Shown here one piece after another: positions 16,568-23,115 of a stretch of DNA of 23,115 nucleotides (position 1 is the first letter of the stretch; every line of letters begins with the position of its first letter). This DNA comes from Bordetella parapertussis (GTDB lineage Bacteria > Pseudomonadota > Gammaproteobacteria > Burkholderiales > Burkholderiaceae_B). Under the pieces are notes generated by a model. The model was given only the letters and a program-made list of their open reading frames with translations. It was not told the origin of the DNA and made no database searches. The position numbers were made by a program, and so were the translations under genes. The stretch spans positions 1-23,115 of the forward strand of contig CAMBLP010000019.1 of the NCBI GenBank assembly GCA_945868195.1, written 5' to 3'.

Positions 16568-17622
16568 CGCGCCTCCAGTTTTTGGAGGATTTTCTCGCAA
16601 CTCAGGGGTATGGGTGCTGTGAGCACCATGGGCTCTTGCGTCAAGGGATGGGGCATTTCCAGTCGACAGGCATGCAAAAACATTCTTGTGAATCCTAGCT
16701 TGCTGAATATTGCGCGCGTCTCGTCGCGCCCGTATTTATCATCGCCCACGATCGGAAATCCACTTGAGGCCAAATGAACCCTGATCTGATGCGTTCTGCC
16801 GGTTCGTAGCTCGGCATCGACGAGACTATAGCCATTGAAACGGCGCTCTGCACTCACAATTGTGTGTGAGACTTGACCTTCGGCCTCGACTTTGACACGC
16901 CGTTCGCCTGTCTGAGTAGTCCATTTCACTAACGGCAGGCGGATATGCTGCCTGGCATTGACCCAGTCACCCTCCACCAGCGCTAAATAATGCTTTCTAC
17001 CACCGCCGGTTCTAAACATCTCATGCAATGCCAGCAAGACATTTCTCTTTTTGGCAATCATCAACAAACCTGAGGTATCGCGATCCAAACGATGCGCAAG
17101 CTCCAGAAATTTGGCCTCGGGCCGTGCCGATCGTAGAGCCTCTATTACGCCAAACGACACACCGCTTCCGCCATGAACGGCCGTACCGGCTGGCTTATCA
17201 ATTACCAGCAAGCCGTCATCCTCAAAAATAATCGGAAACTCACAACCCGGCACGGTCCTTTTTTCATCTGCTGCGGGCAAACGCATCGGTGGCACACGCA
17301 CCATATCGCCAAGTTTGATTCGGTCATCAGGCGCGACCCGCCCCTTGTTGACGCGAACTTCTCCTCCCCGTACCGCTTTATAAATATGACTCTTTGGCAC
17401 GCCTTTGCAAAGACGCATCAGAAAGTTGTCCAACCGCTGACCGTCATGCTCTTCGGTCACCTCGATCATACGGACGGCGGGCGCAACAACATGGACTTTA
17501 GGCGCCAAGGGTAAGTTATTTTTAGTCTCGTGCGTTGAGAGCGAATGGGACGCTGTTTTTCGCGCGGATTTCACGTCAGGTTTAGCAGCATTTTTCAAAG
17601 GGGCAATGGAATCTTTGCGCAT
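16564..17622 (-). CDS. rluC: RluC, 23S rRNA pseudouridine synthase
   Basis: Makes pseudouridines in 23S rRNA (positions 955, 2504 and 2580 in E. coli). After a basic, low-complexity N-terminal stretch of about 50 residues comes an S4 RNA-binding domain (about 60-118, GQRLDNFLMRLCKGVPKSHI) and the RluA-type catalytic domain with D180 in HRLDRDTSGLL and RTGRTHQIRVH. The ATG at 17622 is used; no ribosome binding site is visible, and a start at the later ATG (17469), just before the S4 domain, is possible. It diverges from rne as in E. coli and overlaps the HAD gene. Confidence 0.94.
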   Translation of the reverse strand: MRKDSIAPLKNAAKPDVKSARKTASHSLSTHETKNNLPLAPKVHVVAPAVRMIEVTEEHDGQRLDNFLMRLCKGVPKSHIYKAVRGGEVRVNKGRVAPDDRIKLGDMVRVPPMRLPAADEKRTVPGCEFPIIFEDDGLLVIDKPAGTAVHGGSGVSFGVIEALRSARPEAKFLELAHRLDRDTSGLLMIAKKRNVLLALHEMFRTGGGRKHYLALVEGDWVNARQHIRLPLVKWTTQTGERRVKVEAEGQVSHTIVSAERRFNGYSLVDAELRTGRTHQIRVHLASSGFPIVGDDKYGRDETRAIFSKLGFTRMFLHACRLEMPHPLTQEPMVLTAPIPLSCEKILQKLEAR

Positions 17623-17642
17623 CAGCAAAAGGGGCTTATAAT
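17615..17642 (+). promoter_or_regulatory. Candidate rne promoter overlapping the rluC start
   Basis: TTGCGC (17615-17620), a 16-base spacer and a perfect TATAAT (17637-17642) on the plus strand. If used, transcription begins near 17649 and gives an rne leader of about 540 bases. The -10 box lies just upstream of the rluC start and the -35 box overlaps it, so the two divergent genes could interfere with each other. Confidence 0.45.
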
Positions 17643-18123
17643 CAAGCTAGCCTTAAAAGGGTTAAGAAAGCCGGGTTTAAACCCTTCCTTCGTCGAGATG
17701 CAACTTTATGTCACGTCTCCGTCTGGATCGCGCACTGCACTATTTTGATATTGTACCGCTTGCTTTCTTGCCCTCTGGGTTGCTGGTCGTCGGCTAGACT
17801 GGGATGCACTTCAGGCGCGTTGTTGCGACGTTTTAACGTTTCGCCCGCGCAGGTAATCTGCAACCCCATCACGCCGCGCGCAATACTGAATTAAGAGCAA
17901 GATTAAAAGCAAGAAACCGTCGTATCCCTGCACCAGGCGTTTGACACATATCCGCCTGATGTTCACAGCATTTTTTTAGTCAACCACTTTTGTCAAATAC
18001 TCTTGTGATCCTGACCCTCCTGCTGAATGAACCTCGCGCCTCTGGGCGCACAGTGCTGGTCTAAAGACCTTTTCTTCGTGCGTCCCGTCAGGGCGCGCGT
18101 CCTCTTCGCCTGCTTCAGTGTTT

Positions 18124-18147
18124 CGCAGCCAACAACGCGTGGCTGCG
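18124..18147 (+). other. Inverted repeat A in rne leader
   Basis: CGCAGCCA and TGGCTGCG, a perfect 8-bp stem with an 8-base loop. Its right arm shares three bases (18145-18147) with inverted repeat B, so the two cannot both form in full. Confidence 0.65.
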
Positions 18148-18165
18148 CGTCGATTTCCGACGCGC
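18145..18165 (+). other. Inverted repeat B in rne leader
   Basis: GCGCGTCG and CGACGCGC, a perfect 8-bp GC-rich stem with the 5-base loop ATTTC. It ends ten bases before the ribosome binding site. Confidence 0.7.
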
Positions 18166-18176
18166 CATTTAAATGG
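18165..18176 (+). other. Palindrome covering the rne ribosome binding site
   Basis: CCATTTAAATGG is a perfect 12-bp palindrome whose last two G are the first two bases of the GGAG ribosome binding site (18175-18178). Folded, it would pair part of that site. The spacing from GGAG to the ATG is 10 bases. Confidence 0.6.
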
Positions 18177-18188
18177 AGAAACTCTCTC

Positions 18189-21002
18189 ATGAAGCGCATG
18201 CTGTTTAACGCGACGCACCAGGAAGAACTGCGCGTTGCCATCGTCGACGGGCAAAAGCTCATCGACCTCGATATCGAAATCGCCGGACGCGAACAGCGTA
18301 AAGGCAACATCTACAAAGGTGTCATCACCCGCATCGAGCCTGGTCTCGAAGCTTGCTTTGTTAATTACGGCGAAGACCGTCACGGCTTTCTGCCCTTCAA
18401 GGAAATCGCTCGCAGCTATTTCAAAGAAGGTGTCGACGTTCGGACAGCGCGTATTCAAGACGCCCTGCGCGAAGGTCAGGAACTGATCGTTCAGGTTGAA
18501 AAAGAAGAACGCGGCAATAAAGGGGCGGCACTCACCACCTTTATTTCTCTAGCAGGCCGCTATTTAGTCTTGATGCCTAACAACCCACGTGGCGGCGGTG
18601 TTTCGCGCCGCGTCGAGGGCGAAGAGCGTCAAGAGCTGCGCGAAGCCATGGACCAGTTGACCATCCCAACCGGTATGAGCATCATTGCTCGCACCGCTGG
18701 TATTGGACGCAATGCCGAGGAACTGCAATGGGATATGTCCTATCTGATGCAGCTTTGGACTGCGATCGATGGCGCCGCCAAAGACAATCCTGCTCCGATT
18801 CTGATCTACCTCGAGTCGAGTCTTGTTATTCGTGCGATCCGCGATTATTTTTCTCCGGACATCGGTGAGATCCTGATCGATACGGACGATATTGCCGATC
18901 AAGCCACGGCTTTCATGAGCGTTGTCATGCCGGACAACGTTGAGCGCGTCAAGCGCTACCGCGACGATGTGCCGCTCTTTTCCCGCTTCCAGATCGAACA
19001 TCAGATCGAAACCGCCTACTCACGTACGGTTGAGTTGCCCTCTGGCGGCTCGGTCGTGATCGACCATACCGAAGCACTCGTCGCTGTTGACGTCAACTCG
19101 GCCCGCGCCACCCGTGGTGCCGACATCGAAGAAACCGCGCTGCGTACCAACCAAGAAGCGGCCGACGAAGTTGCTCGTCAACTACGCCTGCGTGACTTGG
19201 GTGGTCTGATCGTGATCGACTTCATCGACATGGAAGACACGAAAAATCAGCGTGCCGTTGAAAATCGTCTACGCGACGCCCTGCACTTTGACCGTGCGCG
19301 CGTTCAGATGGGTAAAATCTCCCGCTTTGGTCTGATGGAGCTGTCACGCCAGCGTCTGCGTCCCGCGCTAAACGAAGGTTCACACATCACATGCCCGCGC
19401 TGTAATGGCACGGGTGTGATCCGTGACGCCGAATCCAGCGCGCTGCAAGTCCTGCGTCTGCTCCAAGAAGAGGCCATGAAGGAAAACACGGCGGCTGTGC
19501 ACGCACAGGTTCCAGTCGATGTAGCCACCTTCTTGCTCAATGAAAAACGCTCAGACATTACCAAGATCGAGACCCGCCTCAAGGTCAACTTGATCCTGAT
19601 TCCAAACCGCCATCTCGAGACGCCACATCACCATATCGAGCGCTTGCGTCATGACGATCCTCGTCTCGAGGATCTCAAGACAAGCTTTGATTTAGTGGAT
19701 GCGCCATCGACAGACATGAGCTGGGCCCCTAAAGAGCAGGAAATCAAAGCCAAACCCGAGGCCTTAGTCAAAGGCATCACACCGGCAAAACCTGCACCTG
19801 TTTCTTCGACCCCCGCTAAAAAAGCCGAGGCCGATCAAACACCTGGCTTATTCTCCCGTTTCTTTAGCTGGCTCAGTGGCGGATCCTCCTCTGACAAAAA
19901 AGAAGAAACACCCAAGCCTGCTGACTCACGCGACCGCAACCGTTCCTCTCAAGGCGACCGTCGTGGCGGTAATCGTGGTGGTCGTGGCCGTCGCCCCGAC
20001 AATCGTGGCGAAGCTCGTTCCGCAACGGGCGATGCTTCAACCACTTCGGACAATCGTCGTGCACCCAAGGATGAGCTAGACCAGCGCGCGCCTCAAGCAC
20101 GTAGCGAAGCAAACGAATCAGGCGACGATCACCCACGCGGCAATCGCAACCGTCGCGGGCGTGGTCGTAACCGTCGTGAGGATGGTAGCGATGCTCGTTC
20201 AGATCAAGTCGATGGAGTGACCAACACCGCACAGACAGAGGACTCTGCTTCTTCAGTCGAGCGTCGGCCTCAACCGCCACGCCCAACACCTGCTGCAAAT
20301 GCATTGACAGACAACCAAACCCATCTGCAACAAGGCTTGGATGCACAAGGTTTGGCAGAGGATGATATCGATCAAACCGATCCAGAGCGCAAGCGTCGTC
20401 GCCGACGTAGTCGTCGTGGCCGTCGCGGCTCCGACGAAGGGACAGGCATGGATGGACGCGAAGACCATGCAACAGATAGAGAAGGTTTTGAACATACGTC
20501 GAGCAACGCCCTTTCTAGTGCGCCCGTTGACTATGTCGAACACGGCTCAAGCGCAACGGTAACGCCTGTCGCATCATCTCCTGCGCCTATCGCACCTCCT
20601 GTTGCTGCTGTGGCTCCTGTTGCTGAGGCTCCTGTTGCTGCTGTCGCTCCTGTTGTTGAAGCTCCTGTTGCTGCTGTCGCTGTGGCACCTATTGCCGCCG
20701 CTCCTGAAGCGATCGTTGCTGCTCCAATCCCCGTTCTGGCTACACCTGCACCCTCTGCCGCACCTATTCAGATCGTAACGGTTTCCACAGCGCCAATTTT
20801 GGTTCAGACCCCACGCGTTGATCAAGCCACTTTGCACGCGATTGTGCAAACAGCAGGATTGCAATGGGTTGAAACCGATCCCACCCGTGTCGCGCAAGCA
20901 ATGGCCAGCCAACACGTCGTGCCTGTCAAGCTCGGACGTGAACCAAAGCCAAAGGCAGCTGTATCTAGTCAGCCTTTAGTCCAAGTAGAAACTGTTCGGT
21001 AA
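18189..21002 (+). CDS. rne: RNase E, endoribonuclease and degradosome core
   Basis: Main single-strand-specific endoribonuclease for mRNA decay and rRNA/tRNA maturation, attached to the inner membrane. The ATG at 18189 gives MKRMLFNATHQEELRVAIVD as in E. coli. In 937 residues: S1 domain about 35-120, catalytic Mg ligands D301 (VDVNSARATRG) and D344 (IVIDFIDMED), Zn-link C402/C405 (CPRCNGTG). The C-terminal half is disordered: a short amphipathic PGLFSRFFSWLSGG (552-565) resembling the membrane-targeting helix, three Arg-rich blocks (about 581-610, 650-670, 735-750) for RNA binding, an Ala/Pro/Val repeat, and a conserved end (LHAIVQTAGLQWVETDPTRV). It is divergent from rluC. Confidence 0.97.
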   Translation: MKRMLFNATHQEELRVAIVDGQKLIDLDIEIAGREQRKGNIYKGVITRIEPGLEACFVNYGEDRHGFLPFKEIARSYFKEGVDVRTARIQDALREGQELIVQVEKEERGNKGAALTTFISLAGRYLVLMPNNPRGGGVSRRVEGEERQELREAMDQLTIPTGMSIIARTAGIGRNAEELQWDMSYLMQLWTAIDGAAKDNPAPILIYLESSLVIRAIRDYFSPDIGEILIDTDDIADQATAFMSVVMPDNVERVKRYRDDVPLFSRFQIEHQIETAYSRTVELPSGGSVVIDHTEALVAVDVNSARATRGADIEETALRTNQEAADEVARQLRLRDLGGLIVIDFIDMEDTKNQRAVENRLRDALHFDRARVQMGKISRFGLMELSRQRLRPALNEGSHITCPRCNGTGVIRDAESSALQVLRLLQEEAMKENTAAVHAQVPVDVATFLLNEKRSDITKIETRLKVNLILIPNRHLETPHHHIERLRHDDPRLEDLKTSFDLVDAPSTDMSWAPKEQEIKAKPEALVKGITPAKPAPVSSTPAKKAEADQTPGLFSRFFSWLSGGSSSDKKEETPKPADSRDRNRSSQGDRRGGNRGGRGRRPDNRGEARSATGDASTTSDNRRAPKDELDQRAPQARSEANESGDDHPRGNRNRRGRGRNRREDGSDARSDQVDGVTNTAQTEDSASSVERRPQPPRPTPAANALTDNQTHLQQGLDAQGLAEDDIDQTDPERKRRRRRSRRGRRGSDEGTGMDGREDHATDREGFEHTSSNALSSAPVDYVEHGSSATVTPVASSPAPIAPPVAAVAPVAEAPVAAVAPVVEAPVAAVAVAPIAAAPEAIVAAPIPVLATPAPSAAPIQIVTVSTAPILVQTPRVDQATLHAIVQTAGLQWVETDPTRVAQAMASQHVVPVKLGREPKPKAAVSSQPLVQVETVR
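20598..20678 (+). repeat. 33-base tandem repeat in rne
   Basis: Two 33-base units (20613-20645 and 20646-20678) differ at two bases, and a preceding half unit (20598-20612) matches their 3-prime part. They encode APVAEAPVAAV and APVVEAPVAAV in frame, inside the Ala/Pro/Val linker near the C-terminus. Copy-number change would keep the reading frame. Confidence 0.85.
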
Positions 21003-21010
21003 TTGACTCT

Positions 21011-21028
21011 CTTGTGCGAAAGCGCAAG
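21011..21028 (+). other. Small GNRA-type hairpin after rne
   Basis: CTTGTGC and GCGCAAG pair (7 bp, one G-T) around a GAAA tetraloop, eight bases after the rne stop and before the terminator. It may protect the mRNA 3-prime end. Confidence 0.45.
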
Positions 21029-21043
21029 TCACGTTGAAAAGTT

Positions 21044-21080
21044 AAAAGCGGTGCATCAACTGAGTTGATGCACCGCTTTT
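21044..21080. terminator. Bidirectional terminator between rne and accD
   Basis: A perfect 17-bp stem from AAAAGCGGTGCATCAAC to its complement, with a 3-base loop (TGA), followed by further T on the plus strand; the four A at the left give a T-run on the minus strand. It lies 41 bases after the rne stop and 20 bases after the accD stop, so it can end both convergent transcripts. Confidence 0.92.
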
Positions 21081-21100
21081 TTATTCACTCAAATAATCTT

Positions 21101-21982
21101 TTAGGCAGCGACACTGTCCATAGGCTGATTAGTCATGAGCGCCATCAGACGTGCAAGCTCTTCGCGCAACTGACGTCGGTCAAGCACCATATCAATGGCG
21201 CCTTTTTGTTGCAAGAACTCCGAACGCTGAAAACCCTCAGGCAACTTTTCACGCACAGTCTGTTCGATCACGCGGGGCCCCGCAAAGCCGATTAACGCTT
21301 TAGGCTCTCCGATCACGACATCGCCCATAAATGCAAAACTAGCGGAAACGCCACCCATGGTGGGATCCGTCAAAACACTGATGAAGGGCAGTTTAGCTTC
21401 TGCAAGCCGAGTGAGCATCGCATTGGTTTTAGCCATTTGCATCAAGGAGAACAAACTCTCTTGCATACGCGCACCACCCGAAGCGGCGACACAAATGAAG
21501 GGTACTTTATTTTTTATTGCGGCTTGTACGCCCTGAACAAAACGCTCTCCGACGACCGAACCCATCGAACCGCCCATGAACTCAAACTCAAAACAAGCGA
21601 GCACACAGGGAACACTGCGAATAGCACCGCTCACCACCACAAGCGCATCTGTCTCGCCTGTCTGGCGCACGGCCTCTTGAATGCGCTCGGGGTATTTACG
21701 TGAATCTTTGAACTTGAGTGGGTCCATGGATCGGGTGTTTGAACCGATCTCCACGCGACCTTCGATGTCTAGTAGTGACTCGATCCGCGCACGTGCGCCG
21801 ATGCGCATGTGATGATCACACTTTGGACAAACATGCAGATTAGCGGCAAGGTCTTCGTTGTACAGCACAGATTCGCAAGAGGGACACTTGACCCAAATTC
21901 CTTCTGGGACACGTTTGCTGACGGTTTCCTGTGCAGGAGCCTTATTGATGCGGGGGGGAAGGAGCTTGCCGAGCCAGCTCAT
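21101..21982 (-). CDS. accD: AccD, acetyl-CoA carboxylase carboxyltransferase beta subunit
   Basis: With AccA it transfers carboxyl from biotin to acetyl-CoA, making malonyl-CoA for the Fab enzymes encoded elsewhere in this window. The 293 residues begin [12 protein letters not shown], followed by the zinc finger C33/C36/C52/C55 ([14 protein letters not shown]) and the carboxyltransferase fold ([47 protein letters not shown]). The ATG overlaps the trpA stop (ATGA). The operon ends here at a terminator; folC, which often follows accD in related bacteria, is absent. Codons 8-11 contain a run of seven C. Confidence 0.97.
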   Translation of the reverse strand: MSWLGKLLPPRINKAPAQETVSKRVPEGIWVKCPSCESVLYNEDLAANLHVCPKCDHHMRIGARARIESLLDIEGRVEIGSNTRSMDPLKFKDSRKYPERIQEAVRQTGETDALVVVSGAIRSVPCVLACFEFEFMGGSMGSVVGERFVQGVQAAIKNKVPFICVAASGGARMQESLFSLMQMAKTNAMLTRLAEAKLPFISVLTDPTMGGVSASFAFMGDVVIGEPKALIGFAGPRVIEQTVREKLPEGFQRSEFLQQKGAIDMVLDRRQLREELARLMALMTNQPMDSVAA

Positions 21983-22836
21983 TTCGCATGCTCCACAGAC
22001 CTAGCCACATCCAATGCTTGGCGAATACCCGCCAACCAACCCGCTCCCGCATCAATCGCAGCTTGGGATTGTTGAGCCACAGGCAGACCCGCAGCGGCTT
22101 TTGTCATCGTATCGATTAATTTGCTACCAATCACGACAGCATCGGCCACGAGACTAATACTTTGCGCACTTTTTGCGTCGCTGATACCAAAACCCACACC
22201 GACGGGTAGTGCGACATGCTGACGAATCCCCTTGAGGCGCATCGCCACATCCGCGGTATCTAGGTGACCCGCACCCGTCACGCCATTCAGTGAGACGTAA
22301 TAAACATAACCTCGCGCGATTTTGCCAACAGCGCGAATACGCGTCTCGGTCGAGGTCGGCGCCAACAAGAAAATCGGCGCGATATGGTGTTGATTGAGCA
22401 AGCCCACAAAGTCGTCGATTTCTTCGGGCGGATAGTCCACCGTCAACAAGCCATCGACACCCACTTTTTCGGCCTGTTCGGCGAATGCTTGTTGACCCAT
22501 ATTTTCGATTGGATTGGCATACCCCATCAACACAATCGGTGTGACTTGGTCTTGTTTGCGAAATTCTCCAACCATACCCAACACATGCTTGAGTCCAATG
22601 CCTTGGGCGATTGCATGCTCTGCGGCCCGCTGAATCACGGGGCCATCGGCCATCGGGTCTGAAAAAGGAATACCAAGTTCGATGATATCGGCACCCGCCT
22701 TGACCAACGCATGCATTAAGGGCACAGTGGTTTCGGGCAGTGGGTTACCCGCTGCAATATAAGGGATCAGCGCAGCGCGTTTATGCTGCGTCGCGCGAGC
22801 AAACGCGGCGGCGATGCGATCTGTGTGTTGAACCAT
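21979..22836 (-). CDS. trpA: TrpA, tryptophan synthase alpha chain
   Basis: Cleaves indole-3-glycerol phosphate and passes indole to TrpB in the last step of tryptophan synthesis. The 285 residues hold the catalytic pair E53 ([11 protein letters not shown]) and D64 (ADGPVIQ), with [23 protein letters not shown] and [11 protein letters not shown] as family signatures. It follows trpB by 24 bases and overlaps accD by four. Confidence 0.97.
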   Translation of the reverse strand: MVQHTDRIAAAFARATQHKRAALIPYIAAGNPLPETTVPLMHALVKAGADIIELGIPFSDPMADGPVIQRAAEHAIAQGIGLKHVLGMVGEFRKQDQVTPIVLMGYANPIENMGQQAFAEQAEKVGVDGLLTVDYPPEEIDDFVGLLNQHHIAPIFLLAPTSTETRIRAVGKIARGYVYYVSLNGVTGAGHLDTADVAMRLKGIRQHVALPVGVGFGISDAKSAQSISLVADAVVIGSKLIDTMTKAAAGLPVAQQSQAAIDAGAGWLAGIRQALDVARSVEHAK

Positions 22837-22860
22837 ATTGATATGAAAACCTTTAAAACC

Positions 22861-23115
22861 TTAGAGCACCATGCCCGCACGTTGCGCGACCGTGTTGATA
22901 TCCTTGTCACCACGTCCGGACAAGTTGACCAGAATGACTTGATCTTTAGAAAGCGTCGGGGCGAGCTTGGCGGCATAGGCCAGCGCATGTGAAGTTTCGA
23001 GTGCGGGAATAATGCCTTCGATCTGACAGCAGTGGTGAAAGCTTGCCAAGGCCTCATCGTCCGTCACGCTCACATAGGAGGCGCGACCGCTGTCTTTGAG
23101 CCAAGCGTGCTCGGG
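22861..23115 (-). CDS. trpB: TrpB, tryptophan synthase beta chain, C-terminal part
   Basis: PLP-dependent enzyme that joins indole and serine to make tryptophan. Only the last 85 of about 400 residues are in the window: [20 protein letters not shown], then [16 protein letters not shown] and [14 protein letters not shown], which belongs to the cofactor site region. The gene continues past the right edge with the same frame open. It is followed by trpA in the usual order. Confidence 0.96.
   Translation of the reverse strand, partial: PEHAWLKDSGRASYVSVTDDEALASFHHCCQIEGIIPALETSHALAYAAKLAPTLSKDQVILVNLSGRGDKDINTVAQRAGMVL

Larger units (their letters stand above)
17623..18188 (+). promoter_or_regulatory. 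Gene-free region, probable long rne leader
   Basis: A stretch of 566 bases without a supported gene. It contains the palindrome GGGTTTAAACCC (17673-17684), a TTGACA at 17941 without a matching -10 box, a 5-bp hairpin with a UCUG loop (18036-18049), and three consecutive perfect inverted repeats at 18124-18176 reaching the rne ribosome binding site. An in-frame ATG at 18027 extends rne upstream but is unlikely to be used, since homology begins at 18189. E. coli rne has a 361-base leader through which RNase E controls its own mRNA; this region may do the same. Confidence 0.55.

Noticed and set aside
17941..17970. TTGACA as an rne promoter
   Set aside because: A perfect -35 box, but nothing like a -10 box occurs 15-19 bases downstream.
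18027..18188. 54-codon upstream extension of rne
   Set aside because: Homology to RNase E begins exactly at the ATG at 18189, which has its own ribosome binding site; the extension overlaps leader hairpins and looks non-coding.
19873..20915. Several minus-strand open frames opposite the rne tail
   Set aside because: Their odd composition (Arg/His/Asp or Asn/Ser/Arg rich) mirrors the repetitive rne codons on the other strand; no start signals or homology.
21952..21958. Run of seven C (coding strand) in accD codons 8-11 as a phase-variable tract
   Set aside because: accD is normally essential and the run is shorter; a switching role is unlikely.
1..23115. CRISPR, insertion sequences, prophage or toxin-antitoxin islands
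   Set aside because: No repeat-spacer pattern, transposase, integrase or base-composition break was seen; nearly all of the sequence is assigned to core genes.

Overview
This is a housekeeping region of a Gram-negative bacterial chromosome. The sequence points to a betaproteobacterium of the order Burkholderiales, probably near Alcaligenaceae. The grounds are the gene order (fab cluster, then rpoE-rseA-rseB-mucD-lepA; trpB-trpA-accD), the close match of the RNase E, L32, LepA and AcpP proteins to that group's style, and a moderate GC content judged by eye. No genus can be assigned. I see no mobile element, CRISPR array, tRNA or rRNA.

Layout. Positions 1-5005 (minus strand) hold the envelope-stress module in the order of transcription rpoE, rseA (mucA), rseB (mucB), mucD/degQ, then lepA, which runs off the left edge. 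Positions 5002-11925 (minus strand) hold a lipid-synthesis cluster read yceD, rpmF, plsX, fabH, fabD, fabG, acpP, fabF, followed by a small YgfX-like membrane protein. That last gene overlaps both fabF and rpoE by four bases, so the two modules form one continuous co-directional block. Positions 12016-14237 (plus strand) hold maf/yceF, an RsmI-like methyltransferase and an AmiD-like lipoprotein amidase. Positions 14234-17622 (minus strand) hold msrP-msrQ (periplasmic methionine sulfoxide repair) and rluC with an overlapping HAD phosphatase. Positions 17623-18188 are a 566-base gene-free stretch, probably mostly the rne leader. Positions 18189-21002 (plus strand) hold rne. Positions 21101-23115 (minus strand) hold trpB (C-terminal part only), trpA and accD.

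How the genes work together. PlsX, FabH, FabD, FabG, AcpP, FabF and AccD make and elongate fatty acids and feed phospholipid synthesis. RpoE, RseA, RseB and MucD sense and repair envelope damage. AmiD-like amidase and MsrPQ also act in the envelope. RNase E, RluC, L32, YceD and LepA concern RNA and ribosomes. The core order yceF / yceD-rpmF-plsX-fabHDG-acpP-fabF together with divergent rluC / rne resembles that known from Escherichia coli, with extra genes inserted between yceF and rluC.

The window is core rather than accessory. The observations most worth a second look are regulatory: an 8-G run in the anti-sigma gene rseA that would truncate the protein on slippage in either direction; three consecutive perfect inverted repeats ending in the rne ribosome binding site; a near-identical 20-base promoter-like element in front of both rpmF and acpP; and repeated TTGA start/stop overlaps, including the one that starts rpoE.
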